Of a DNA stretch of 64,000 nt, positions 52,172 through 60,449 are shown in pieces. Position numbers and translations under genes: made by a program. Under the pieces are notes generated by a model. The model saw only the letters and a program-made list of their open reading frames with translations, made no database searches and was not told the DNA's origin. Positions within the stretch are counted from its first letter, which is position 1. Every line of letters starts with the position of its first letter. The stretch spans positions 130,598 through 194,597 of the forward strand of contig NZ_RBIJ01000002.1 in NCBI RefSeq assembly GCF_003633725.1. The letters are read 5' to 3'. Origin of the DNA: Brockia lithotrophica. GTDB taxonomy: Bacteria; Bacillota; Bacilli; Thermicanales; DSM-22653.

Positions 52172-52900
52172 TCACTCCTCGCGCGCTTCAGAGTTGGTTT
52201 TGAGAAGTCGCTCGAGTTTGCGCTTGATGCGCTGAAGGGCGTTGTCAACCGCCTTCACCTGGCGGTGGAGGCGTTCGGCAATTTCTTGGTACGAATTTCC
52301 GTCGAGGTAGAGGAGGAGGACGTTCTTTTCAAAGTCGCTCAGGATTTCCCGAAGCCTTTCCCCGAGTTCTCGGCGTTCCTCCTCGCGCACGAGGTGAACT
52401 AGGGGATCCGACTCTGCCTCATCCCCCAAGACGTCGAGGAGGGTGCGCTCGGAAAACTCATCTTCGTAGATGGGCTTGTCCAAAGAGACGTAGGAGTTGA
52501 GCGGAAGGTGCTTTTGCCGCGTCGCCGTCTTTACGGCTGTGATCATCTGGCGCGTCACGCACATCTCGGCAAAGGCGCGGAAAGACGAGGGTCGGTCGTC
52601 GCGGAAATCCCGAATCGCTTTGAAAAAACCGATCATCCCCTCTTGCACGATGTCCTCCCGATCCGCGCCTACGAGAAAATACGATCGCGCCTTTACGCGG
52701 ACGAACGTTCGGTACCGGTCGAGCAATACGTCGAGCGCCTCGCTGTGGCCGAGCTGCACGAGGCGCACGAGTTCTTCGTCGCTCCGCTCTTCTAAAGAAC
52801 TCCGGACTTCGGAAACCTCCGGCGAAGGGCTGGGGGTTTGCTCCCGAAGGGGCCCAGGCGAAACGTCGCCCGGGTAAGGTGCGCGGACCTCAAACGCCAC
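52172..52900 (-). CDS. sigH: RNA polymerase sigma factor SigH (Spo0H)
   Basis: 242 residues, the early-stationary-phase sigma factor that opens sporulation and competence programmes in Bacillus. Region 2 has VRVKARSYFLVGADREDIVQ, EGMIGFFKAIRDFRDD and SFRAFAEMCVTRQMITAVKT; region 4 has DGNSYQEIAERLHRQVKAVD and NALQRIKRKLE. The first 35 residues are an unusual Pro/Glu/Ser-rich extension. The GTG at 52900 follows GGGGGGAG; the open frame to 53026 is not needed. B. subtilis has yacP/rae1 just before sigH; it is missing here. Confidence 0.94.
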   Translation of the reverse strand: MAFEVRAPYPGDVSPGPLREQTPSPSPEVSEVRSSLEERSDEELVRLVQLGHSEALDVLLDRYRTFVRVKARSYFLVGADREDIVQEGMIGFFKAIRDFRDDRPSSFRAFAEMCVTRQMITAVKTATRQKHLPLNSYVSLDKPIYEDEFSERTLLDVLGDEAESDPLVHLVREEERRELGERLREILSDFEKNVLLLYLDGNSYQEIAERLHRQVKAVDNALQRIKRKLERLLKTNSEAREE

Positions 52901-52936
52901 AACGCTCCCCCCTGGCCATCCCGTTATCACACGTCC

Positions 52937-52966
52937 ATTATGCCGAACTTTCTCAGCACTCGTCAA
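52937..52966 (-). promoter_or_regulatory. Promoter of sigH
   Basis: TTGACG, 18 bases, CATAAT on the minus strand, 36 bases before the GTG start. It looks sigma-A dependent, as in B. subtilis, where sigH is under AbrB control; no AbrB site was identified. Confidence 0.72.
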
Positions 52967-53065
52967 GTTTCTCTTTCTTCCCTCGCGCTTCCGCGATCGG
53001 CGGTGGAAATCGATCCGCGTCCCCAAAGTCCGGCCTTCCGCCAGGAGTTTGCACGTCGGTACAAC

Positions 53066-53836
53066 TTACGACAGGGGAAACCTCTGCCTGTAGGCTTCGT
53101 AGAGGAGGAGGGCGGCGGCCACCGAGGCGTTCAGCGAACCTACGCCCCCCCGCATAGGAATTTCGACGCGCTCGTCGCAGGTCTCCAGGACGAGGCGGGA
53201 CAATCCGCGGCCCTCACTTCCCACGACAAGAACGGTAGGCGGAGTATAGTCCGCACGGCGATAGTCCTTTCCCCCGTCCATCACCGCACCGATCACCCAA
53301 GCCCCCGCCTCCTGAAGGGTTTGCAACGCCCGAACGAGGTTAGGAACGCGCGTCGGCGGAAGAATGTGCGCCGCCCCGGCGGAAGCTTTGATCACGGCAG
53401 GGGTTACCCCGGCGCTCCGACGTTCGGGTAGAAGCACCGCTCCCGCCCCGACGGCGACGGCGGTGCGGATGGCGGCGCCGACGTTTTGCGGATCTTCCCA
53501 GTGGTCGAGGGCGAGGAGGAGGGGGGTCTCCGGCCCCTTTGCCGTCCGCGTACGGGATACCCACGCGACGAGTTCGGCGAAAGATGGCCCTTCGCGCAGG
53601 ACGACGCGCGCCGCGACGCCTTGGTGCCGGATCCGCGGAACCTCGGGTGCCTCTCGGCGAAGGAGTTCGTCGAGCTTTTGCCGCGGGACGTAAAGGACAG
53701 GGACGCCGCGGGCGCGGGCCAGACGTTCGATGTCCTCCCGCGTGCGGTGCGCCAAGTCGTCCTGAAGCCATATCCGCTCTACGACGTCTCCTCGCAGGAG
53801 CGCTTCGCGTACCGGATGGCGTCCGTAGATGAGCAC
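53066..53836 (-). CDS. rlmB: 23S rRNA 2'-O-methyltransferase RlmB (TrmH family)
   Basis: 256 residues, SPOUT-fold enzyme that methylates guanosine 2251 of 23S rRNA in E. coli (B. subtilis YacO). An N-terminal substrate-binding domain ([20 protein letters not shown]) is followed by the knotted domain with LDHWEDPQNVGAAIRTAVAV, LVVGSEGRGLSRLV and GGVGSLNASVAAALLLYE. The GTG at 53836 has GGAGGAGGGAG upstream; a longer start at 53860 overlaps it. It follows cysS by 41 bases, with no mrnC between as in B. subtilis. Confidence 0.94.
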   Translation of the reverse strand: MLIYGRHPVREALLRGDVVERIWLQDDLAHRTREDIERLARARGVPVLYVPRQKLDELLRREAPEVPRIRHQGVAARVVLREGPSFAELVAWVSRTRTAKGPETPLLLALDHWEDPQNVGAAIRTAVAVGAGAVLLPERRSAGVTPAVIKASAGAAHILPPTRVPNLVRALQTLQEAGAWVIGAVMDGGKDYRRADYTPPTVLVVGSEGRGLSRLVLETCDERVEIPMRGGVGSLNASVAAALLLYEAYRQRFPLS

Positions 53837-53877
53837 GTCGCTCCCTCCTCCGACCGGCACCTGTTCGAGAACAAAGG

Positions 53878-55290
53878 TTACGACCGACGTCGGCGAACTC
53901 GCGTTCCCGTCGGGGTGTCTTCGACGATGAGCCCGCGCCGAACGAGCTCTTCTCGCAAGGAATCGGCCTTGGCGAAGTCGCGGGCCTGTCGGGCCTTTTC
54001 GCGTTCGGCGAGAAGGGCGGCCTCCTCCTCGGTGAGCTCAACGTCGGAGAGGCTGAGGTCGATGCCGAGGACGTCGGCCATACGCCTGAGGGCTTCGCGA
54101 ACCGCCGCCAACCTTTGCCGGCCTTCTTGGTCTTCGAGCTTGAGAAGGGAGTACACGCTCCGAGCCGTCTCGTATAGGACCTTGAGGGCGTTTGGCGTGT
54201 TCAGATCGTCGGCGAGGGCCTCCCAAAAAGGGCGAAGAAGGCCGGCGACGTCCTCTTCCTTCGCCTCGATCCCCTTTCCCTCCAATGCCCGTTCGGCCTC
54301 GGCGTAAGCCAGGCGCAGGCGGAAGAGGGCCTGTTCGGCCTGTACGATCGCCTCAAACCGAAAGACGAGGGGGCTTCGGTAGTGGGTACCGAGGAGGAAG
54401 AGGCGGATCGCGCTCCCCTCGCTTTGCCGGAGGAGGTCGCGGACCAAGACGACGTTCCCCAGGGACTTCGACATCTTTTCGTCCCCTACGGTCACGAAGC
54501 CCACGTGCATCCACACGCGCACGAAGGGATTCCCCGTCGCCCCTTCCGATTGGGCGATCTCGTTCTCGTGGTGGGGAAAGATGAGGTCTTCCCCGCCCCC
54601 GTGGATGTCGAAGGTCTCCCCGAGATACTTCATGGACATCGCCGAGCACTCGATGTGCCATCCCGGCCGGCCCGCAGACCAAGGGGCGTCCCACGTCGGC
54701 TCCCCTGGCTTGGCCTTTTTCCACAGGGCGAAATCCAAGGGGTCTTCTTTCCGCGGGTCGACCTCCACGCGCGCCCCCGCGAGAAGTTTCTCGGGAGGCT
54801 GTCCGGAAAGCTTCCCGTACTCGGGAAAGGCGCGCACGCGGAAATACACGTCGCCGTCTACGACGTACGCCATTCCCCGCGCGATCAGGCGTTCAATGAG
54901 CCGAACCATGTCGTGAATGTGCTCCGTCGCCCGGGGCCGAACCGTCGCCGGCAGGACACCCAAAGCGGCCATGTCTTCCTCGTACGCCCGGATGAACTTC
55001 GCGGCTATCCGTTCCGGAGGTTCGCCGCTCTCTTCCGCGGCCCGCAGAATCTTGTCGTCGACGTCCGTGTAGTTGTGCACGTACGTCACGCGGTACCCCA
55101 TGGCGCGCAAGAAGCGGTACAGCACGTCGAAGACCACGGCGACCCGGGCGTTCCCGATGTGAACGTAGTTGTACACCGTCGGACCGCACACGTACATCCG
55201 AACCTCGGGAGGGCGAAGGGGCTCGAAGCGTTCCTTTCGCCGCGTGAGGGTGTTTGTAAGAAAGATGTCGATAGAGGGAACTTCCGCCAT
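53878..55290 (-). CDS. cysS: Cysteinyl-tRNA synthetase
   Basis: 470 residues, class I synthetase. Cys35 (MYVCGPTVYNYVHIGNAR) with the cysteines and histidines of WHIECSAM and LIFPHHENE makes the zinc site that selects cysteine. The HIGH-type motif HIGN is at 44-47 and the KMSKS motif is intact (GDEKMSKSLGN). The ATG at 55290 follows GAGGT. Its intact signatures contrast with the synthetase-like gene two positions upstream. Co-directional with cysE, 133 bases away. Confidence 0.97.
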   Translation of the reverse strand: MAEVPSIDIFLTNTLTRRKERFEPLRPPEVRMYVCGPTVYNYVHIGNARVAVVFDVLYRFLRAMGYRVTYVHNYTDVDDKILRAAEESGEPPERIAAKFIRAYEEDMAALGVLPATVRPRATEHIHDMVRLIERLIARGMAYVVDGDVYFRVRAFPEYGKLSGQPPEKLLAGARVEVDPRKEDPLDFALWKKAKPGEPTWDAPWSAGRPGWHIECSAMSMKYLGETFDIHGGGEDLIFPHHENEIAQSEGATGNPFVRVWMHVGFVTVGDEKMSKSLGNVVLVRDLLRQSEGSAIRLFLLGTHYRSPLVFRFEAIVQAEQALFRLRLAYAEAERALEGKGIEAKEEDVAGLLRPFWEALADDLNTPNALKVLYETARSVYSLLKLEDQEGRQRLAAVREALRRMADVLGIDLSLSDVELTEEEAALLAEREKARQARDFAKADSLREELVRRGLIVEDTPTGTRVRRRRS

Positions 55291-55423
55291 GGGCAAACCT
55301 CACTTTCTCTGGGCATTTTTTCGAGCGATCCCCTGGGGCGCGAAGGATCGCCTCCCTCGCCCTTCCCTTTGGGATCAAAATCCGGGACGAAGTGCTTCGT
55401 TTCTCAGAGGTGCACCCGGAACG

Positions 55424-56128
55424 TTACGATTCGCGCGAAGAGCTTTTCCTTCGTTCGCGGAGGGTGATTTCGAGGGCCTCGGAAATCGCGTCCAAGCGCT
55501 TCAATTCGTGCAGGAGGTTGGCGAGTTTCGCCTCGAGGAGGGCGAGCTCCTCCGAACAAGGGTCGGGAAGATCTCCGTGATCGAGCACGTGAACGGGAGG
55601 ACGTGCGGGGTCGAAGGTCCTGCGGACGGCGCGCCCAGGTACGCCGACCACCGTCGCATGTGGTGGTACGTCTCGAAGTACCACGGCGCCGGCTCCGATC
55701 TTTGCGTAATCCCCTACCGTGATCGCACCCAACACCTTGGCCCCCGCACCCACGAGGACGCCCCTCCCCAACGTCGGATGGCGTTTCCCCTTTTCCTTCC
55801 CCGTTCCCCCCAGGGTGACGCCTTGGTAGAGCACGCAATCGTCCCCGACCTCTGCCGTCTCGCCGATGACCACGCCCATCCCGTGGTCGATCACGACGCG
55901 CCGCCCGATCTTCGCCCCGGGGTGGATTTCGATCCCCGTCAGGAAACGCACGATCTGGGAAAGCGCTCGGGCAAGAAACCGAAGCCCTAACCGCCAGAGG
56001 GCGTGGTTCACGCGGTGCGCGAGGATCGCGTGAAACCCGGGGTAGAGAAAGAAGACCTCCCAGCGGCTCCGTGCCGCCGGATCGTGGGTGAGAAAGGCAT
56101 CGAGATCTTCCCAAAGTCGTCGGAACAC
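55424..56128 (-). CDS. cysE: Serine O-acetyltransferase
   Basis: 234 residues, first step of cysteine synthesis: acetyl-CoA plus serine to O-acetylserine. An N-terminal helical domain (HDPAARSRWEVFFLYPGFHA) precedes a left-handed beta helix built of hexapeptide repeats (GIEIHPGAKIGRRVVIDHGM, IGETAEVGDDCVLYQGVTLG). The tail of about 45 residues after the helix is charged and helical. The GTG at 56128 has GGGTGAGGGG upstream. It lies next to cysS, as in B. subtilis. Confidence 0.94.
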   Translation of the reverse strand: MFRRLWEDLDAFLTHDPAARSRWEVFFLYPGFHAILAHRVNHALWRLGLRFLARALSQIVRFLTGIEIHPGAKIGRRVVIDHGMGVVIGETAEVGDDCVLYQGVTLGGTGKEKGKRHPTLGRGVLVGAGAKVLGAITVGDYAKIGAGAVVLRDVPPHATVVGVPGRAVRRTFDPARPPVHVLDHGDLPDPCSEELALLEAKLANLLHELKRLDAISEALEITLRERRKSSSRES

Positions 56129-56168
56129 GGTCCCCTCACCCGCCTTTCGCTTCCCCGAACCGTTGCGC

Positions 56169-57092
56169 TCATACTGGACGCTGCGCCCCCTCCGAAGAAA
56201 GGGAAATCCTGGGGAAAACGACCTCGAAGGCGTCTTGTGCGGACGCAAGCCCTTCTTCAGCCCCCGCCAAGCGCAGCCATACCCGGAGAAACTCCCTTAG
56301 TGGCGGCTCCGAAGAAGAGGAAATGACGACGCCTTTGCTCTTGAGTGCCGTGCGGAATTCCTCCCATGCGGGCGTCGGGGGGAATGCCCGCCATTCGGGA
56401 GAAGAAAACCCGAGGGACTCAAACAGAGCTTCTCGAACGGCAAGTTCTTCTTTTTTCTGCGGGCGCGGAGGAAAGGCGGCGGTGATGTCCATCAAGGCGT
56501 CGTCGACAACTTCCGCAAACGGGAGACTCGGTCCTCCCCGCTCGCCTACGAGAACAACTCCCGTCCCGCCTTCCGGAAGGGAAAGGAATGGGCCGCCGGA
56601 GGGAAATCCGGCACCCTCCCAGGGATACACGATCCATACCTCTTCCTTCCGTTCGCCGGGGACATCGAGGACGCGTTCGGCGGATATGGGGTGCAAAGCC
56701 TCGGGAAAAGGGCCGGACGTTACCAGATAGGCTCGGGCCTTCCCGAGCCGAAGGAGACGTTCGGCAAAGTGGCGGTATACCTCGAGTCGACGCGAGCTGC
56801 GGTAGGGTCCGTAGGGTCCGCCTACGTCCGGCCCTTCGTCCCACGTCAGAGAAAGTTCCCGGGCGAGGGACTGAAGCTCTTCCCACGTGCGGGCACCCGA
56901 CGCCCCGCCGCCGACATCGTAAACGCGAACGACAAAACTTCCCGCTTGCGAACGCGCAAAAATCCAAGAAGCGAGGAGCGCCCCGAGTTCTTCTCCTCTG
57001 AACACCGACGCCCCTTCCCGAAGCACGTACCGCGTTCGCACGCGACCTGCCTGCGCGAAACCGCGCGAAAACCAGTCAATTTCCTCACGCAT
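56169..57092 (-). CDS. Degenerate glutamyl-tRNA-synthetase-like protein lacking catalytic motifs
   Basis: A 307-residue intact gene in the gltX slot between ispF and cysE. By eye it aligns with the catalytic half of GluRS: WIFARSQAGSFVVRVYD (about 43-59) with the ATP-site region, DEGPDVGGPYGPYRSS (85-100) almost identical to GluRS, PFAEVVDDALMDIT (191-204) with NFAVVVDDHLMGIT, then VREALFESLGFSSPEW. But HIGH is replaced by FRGE (31-34), IEDTD by VYDVG, and KLSKRHG by ALKSKGV (249-255). The anticodon-binding half is absent. The ATG at 57092 lies one base after the ispF stop, so it is translated by coupling. It cannot be an ordinary synthetase; its role is unknown. Confidence 0.75.
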   Translation of the reverse strand: MREEIDWFSRGFAQAGRVRTRYVLREGASVFRGEELGALLASWIFARSQAGSFVVRVYDVGGGASGARTWEELQSLARELSLTWDEGPDVGGPYGPYRSSRRLEVYRHFAERLLRLGKARAYLVTSGPFPEALHPISAERVLDVPGERKEEVWIVYPWEGAGFPSGGPFLSLPEGGTGVVLVGERGGPSLPFAEVVDDALMDITAAFPPRPQKKEELAVREALFESLGFSSPEWRAFPPTPAWEEFRTALKSKGVVISSSSEPPLREFLRVWLRLAGAEEGLASAQDAFEVVFPRISLSSEGAQRPV

Positions 57093-57093
57093 G

Positions 57094-57606
57094 TCACCGC
57101 AGTCTCCCTTCGTCGTGCGCACCCGAAACCTCTGAGGAGAAGAGGAGGACGACGGCCCAAGCGGCAATCCCTTCTTTTTTCCCCAAAGCGCCGAGCCTCT
57201 CGGGCGTTGTCGCCTTTACGCTCACGCGCTCCGGCGAAGTGTCGAGGAGTTCGGCGATCCTTTTGCGCATCTCGGGGATATAAGGGGACAGCTTCGGTTC
57301 CTCCGCGACGATCACGGCATCCGCGTTCCCCACCCGGTATCCACGTGCGCGCACGAGATCGAAGGCGTACCGCACGATTTCTCCGCTGTCGAGGTTGCGA
57401 AAGCGGGGATCGGTATTGGGGAAGTGTTCGCCTATATCTCCCAAGGCGAGTGCGCCAAGCAGGGCGTCCGCAAGAGCGTGGAGGAGCACGTCGGCATCCG
57501 AATGGCCTTCCAGCCCGCGATCGTAGGGAATGGAAACTCCCCCCAAGACGAGCGGCCGCATTACGGCAAAGCGGTGTACGTCGTAGCCAATGCCCACCCG
57601 AAACAA
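57094..57606 (-). CDS. ispF: 2-C-methyl-D-erythritol 2,4-cyclodiphosphate synthase
   Basis: 170 residues, non-mevalonate isoprenoid pathway. GIGYDVHRF carries the zinc Asp and His; GHSDADVLLHALADALLGAL and DIGEHFPNTDPRF are diagnostic, as is VKATTPERLGALGKKEGIAA. The TTG at 57606 has AGGAGGG upstream and gives the normal N-terminus (LFRVGIGYDVHRF). It starts 13 bases after ispD and is tightly coupled to the GluRS-like gene. Confidence 0.95.
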   Translation of the reverse strand: MFRVGIGYDVHRFAVMRPLVLGGVSIPYDRGLEGHSDADVLLHALADALLGALALGDIGEHFPNTDPRFRNLDSGEIVRYAFDLVRARGYRVGNADAVIVAEEPKLSPYIPEMRKRIAELLDTSPERVSVKATTPERLGALGKKEGIAAWAVVLLFSSEVSGAHDEGRLR

Positions 57607-57619
57607 GGGCAAACCCTCC

Positions 57620-58384
57620 TCACGGTTCGGCGTCGTATCCCTTTGGCGCGGGTGGAGCGCCCGACTCAACACGGAAACCCTGTCCCTCGGCGTCCTCGGA
57701 TGCAGACAAAACTCGTAGAAGGGCTTCCGCCACGGCGAGATCCTCGGGTGTTGTGAGCTTCAGGTTGTATTCCTCACCTTCCGTCCAAAACACGGGATGG
57801 CCCAGGAGCTCGAAAACGCTCGCCTCGTCCGTGACTTCCCAACCCCGACGTTCTGCCTCTTCCAAGGCGCGCAAAAGATCCGCCCTAGGAAATGCCTGGG
57901 GAGTTTGCACCCGAACGAGACCTTCCCGCTTCGGCGTGCGCAAAACTTGCCGCCCGGAGATTTCCTTGATCGTATCCTTCACGGGAAGGGCCGGTACGAC
58001 GATGCGCCCTTCCCGCGCGTACGCCGCCATCCTTCGGACGAGCGCCTCGCTCACGAGGGGGCGCACGCCGTCGTGTACGAGCACCCCGTGCACCTCCTCG
58101 GACAAGGCGCGAACGCCCAAAAACACGCTGTCTTGCCGGCGTTCCCCGCCCGCAACGATACGAAAACCGCGAATTCCGTAAGCGGCCAAGAGGGAACCTA
58201 CCCGCGGCACATCTTCGCGGCGGACGACGATCACCTTTTCTCCGATTTCCGAAACGCGGGCAAATACTTGAGCCGTACGTACGAGGACGGGAATGCCGGC
58301 GAGGGGGAGAAAGGGCTTCCGCACGTTCCCCCCCATTCGTCTTCCCTCACCGGCCGCCACAAGTACCACACCCACTGTTCCCAT
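57620..58384 (-). CDS. ispD: 2-C-methyl-D-erythritol 4-phosphate cytidylyltransferase
   Basis: 254 residues, makes CDP-methylerythritol for isoprenoids. The CTP-binding start VGVVLVAAGEGRRMGGNVRK, VHDGVRPLVSEALVRRM, the PVKDTIKE segment and VQTPQAFPR are all present. The C-terminus has about 25 extra residues after LAVAEALL, ending close to ispF. ATG 58384 has a purine run (AAAGGGG) at long distance, so the exact start is less certain. Confidence 0.94.
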   Translation of the reverse strand: MGTVGVVLVAAGEGRRMGGNVRKPFLPLAGIPVLVRTAQVFARVSEIGEKVIVVRREDVPRVGSLLAAYGIRGFRIVAGGERRQDSVFLGVRALSEEVHGVLVHDGVRPLVSEALVRRMAAYAREGRIVVPALPVKDTIKEISGRQVLRTPKREGLVRVQTPQAFPRADLLRALEEAERRGWEVTDEASVFELLGHPVFWTEGEEYNLKLTTPEDLAVAEALLRVLSASEDAEGQGFRVESGAPPAPKGYDAEP

Positions 58385-58580
58385 GGAAAAAAGAGGCCCC
58401 TTTCGAGAAGACGAGCTGACGAATCGGCGGCGGACAACGACATTTCGCCCCTCTCGTCCATTGTAGCGGAATTTTGCAAGACGTTCCCCGGATGCGGCGC
58501 ACCTCTGCCCTGTGCGTCGCCCGAGCAAAAAAGGAAGAGCCCACCGCGTGTGCTCTTCCTCGCGTACGAGATCTCGCTCT

Positions 58581-59678
58581 CTACAGGGCCTTTTCGTATA
58601 GCTTTGGCTTTGCGAACACCATCCGTCCGGCGGACGTCTGAAGGACGCTCGTGACGACGACGGCAACTCGCTCCCCCATGTGGGCCTTCCCGTCTTCCAC
58701 GACGATCATCGTCCCGTCCTCGAGGTACGCGACTCCCTGCCCTTCTTCCTTTCCGTCGCGAATGATCTGCACGGTAAGCTCCTCGCCCGGAAGTACGATC
58801 GGTTTGAGGGCGTTGGCGAGGTCGTTTACGTTCAGCACGGGGATGCCCTGAAGCTCGCAAACTTTGTTTAGGTTGAAATCCGTAGTAAGGATCGACGCCC
58901 CGAGTTTCTTGGCCAGCTTTACGAGACGCATGTCCACGGGGCCGTCCCCCGCCTCGCCTTCGTAAATGAGGAGCGGTGCCTTCTTGGCCTTTTGCATGCG
59001 CGCGAGAATATCTAACCCTCTACGTCCGCGATTTCGCTTAAGGACGTCGGCGGAATCGGCGATGTGCTGAAGTTCCTCGAGAACAAAGAGGGGAACGAGG
59101 AGCACGCCCTCAAGAAATCCCGTGTCTAAAATGTCCGCAATGCGGCCGTCGATGATCACGCTTGTGTCCAAAATCTTTATGCTCGCCTTGGACCGTTCGG
59201 CGAGCGCCGCCCGGTCTTCCCGATCTTTTTCTCGCTCGCGTCCGCGTTCGCGTGCGCGTCCGACTTGAAAGAAAGCGAAGAGTTCGTCTTTTTTGCTCGC
59301 CCCTACTTTAAATCCGAGGTACCCCAAAAAGACGGATAAGAAAATGGGCACGAAGAGATTCAACACGGGAACTTCTTTGAGGGGCCAGTACAAAAGGAGA
59401 GAAACGAGAAGACCGACAAAAAGTCCGGCAATCCCGGTCAGGAGGTCGCCCGCCGGGATGCGGGTGAGCGCCTCCTCGAGGCGAAGAACCCCGCGTTCAA
59501 AGGGAGAAGCCAAGAGGAAGGAAATCCCGAGAAAAAGAAGCCCGCCTACCCCCGCACCGACGAAGGGGGCATATACGGTGTTTACCGGCTCCCAAAACTG
59601 AAAAAGCGTCGTCACGAAATACCCGAGTGCACCGCCCAAGAGGACCATGAAGAGTTGAAAGGCGCGACGCATCAGCAT
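58581..59678 (-). CDS. Membrane PIN-TRAM protein (YacL type)
   Basis: 365 residues. Four transmembrane segments in the first 125 residues, a charged Arg/Glu linker (RARERGREREKDRED), a PIN nuclease-like domain starting ILDTSVIIDGRIADI with Asp171, and a C-terminal TRAM domain (PGEELTVQIIRDGKEEGQGV). The acidic PIN residues are kept, so RNA cleavage at the membrane is possible, but no function is established for YacL. The ATG at 59678 has GGGAGGTGA nine bases upstream. It lies beside ispD as in B. subtilis; disA and radA are not here, and carD is upstream instead. Confidence 0.9.
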   Translation of the reverse strand: MLMRRAFQLFMVLLGGALGYFVTTLFQFWEPVNTVYAPFVGAGVGGLLFLGISFLLASPFERGVLRLEEALTRIPAGDLLTGIAGLFVGLLVSLLLYWPLKEVPVLNLFVPIFLSVFLGYLGFKVGASKKDELFAFFQVGRARERGREREKDREDRAALAERSKASIKILDTSVIIDGRIADILDTGFLEGVLLVPLFVLEELQHIADSADVLKRNRGRRGLDILARMQKAKKAPLLIYEGEAGDGPVDMRLVKLAKKLGASILTTDFNLNKVCELQGIPVLNVNDLANALKPIVLPGEELTVQIIRDGKEEGQGVAYLEDGTMIVVEDGKAHMGERVAVVVTSVLQTSAGRMVFAKPKLYEKAL

Positions 59679-59783
59679 GTGAAGGATCACCTCCCGATAC
59701 ACATTGTGGGCGGTTTTCTCGCGCCCAAAACCCTACGGCCTCCCCTTTTGCGGATCGGGAGTCTCCGCAAGTTTGTATACGCC

Positions 59784-60269
59784 TCACTCTCCGAGACACA
59801 CCCAGCCTTCGATCCATGCTCCCGCCTGCTCGAAATCTACGGAAAGCACGAAGGCAACTTCACTTACGAGAATTTGCCGGGCAAGCTCGTAGATCTTCCG
59901 TTCTCCTGCGGACAATCCCCTCCGTTTATCCCTTCGATGGAGTGTCCGAAACACGCTGGCCACCTCGAACAGGTCGCCCGTCCGAATCCGTTCCTGGTAG
60001 CTCCGTTGCCTGTGGCTCCACTGTAAGGACTCTTCCTCGTCCGGGGCGCTCAAAATCTCCGGGAGCACGTCCACCTTGGAACGATCGACGACTTCCCGTA
60101 CTCCGAGGCTTTCCACACGGTCCACGGGAAACATGACCTTCATCGAACCCAGGGGAAGGTAGACGATGTAATACGCCTTGCGTTCCCCCATGAGCTCCTT
60201 TTCTTCGATGCCCTCGACAATTCCGGCTCCATGGAGGGGATAGACCACCCGATCGCCAACGCGAAACAT
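59784..60269 (-). CDS. carD: CarD-family transcriptional regulator
   Basis: 161 residues. The N-terminal polymerase-interaction (Tudor-like) domain has FRVGDRVVYPLHGAGIVEGI and YYIVYLPLGSMKVMFPVDRV; the C-terminal helical domain ends with ARQILVSEVAFVLSV. CarD proteins bind the RNA polymerase beta subunit and stabilise open promoter complexes, often at rRNA promoters. The ATG at 60269 has AAAGGAGGGG upstream and a promoter 30 bases away. Confidence 0.93.
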   Translation of the reverse strand: MFRVGDRVVYPLHGAGIVEGIEEKELMGERKAYYIVYLPLGSMKVMFPVDRVESLGVREVVDRSKVDVLPEILSAPDEEESLQWSHRQRSYQERIRTGDLFEVASVFRTLHRRDKRRGLSAGERKIYELARQILVSEVAFVLSVDFEQAGAWIEGWVCLGE

Positions 60270-60299
60270 GTACGCCCCTCCTTTCGCGCACTCGGTTTA

Positions 60300-60328
60300 A
60301 GCATACCATAGGCGGAAGGGAGGGGCAA
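60300..60328 (-). promoter_or_regulatory. Promoter of carD
   Basis: TTGCCC, 17 bases, TATGCT on the minus strand, followed by a leader of about 25 bases. Confidence 0.8.
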
Positions 60329-60406
60329 TGACCATGAGATGTAATGATATTGCAATACACGCCTTCTTGTCAAGGAAACGATCGAGACACGCCGACCCCT
60401 GAGCAC

Positions 60407-60433
60407 AAAAAGAGACCTCCCCGAAGGGAGGCC
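60407..60433 (-). terminator. Terminator after the LPxTG protein gene
   Basis: GGCCTCCC and GGGAGGTC pair around a TTCG tetraloop on the minus strand and are followed by TCTTTTTG. It ends the surface-protein transcript before the carD promoter. Confidence 0.88.
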
Positions 60434-60449
60434 AAGGTACTCCCGCAAA

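Noticed and set aside
56169-57092. Reading the GluRS-like gene as a recent pseudogene
   Set aside because: It has no frameshift or internal stop, keeps GluRS-like blocks over its full length, and has coupled translation signals. Slow divergence under selection fits better, though decay cannot be ruled out from one sequence.
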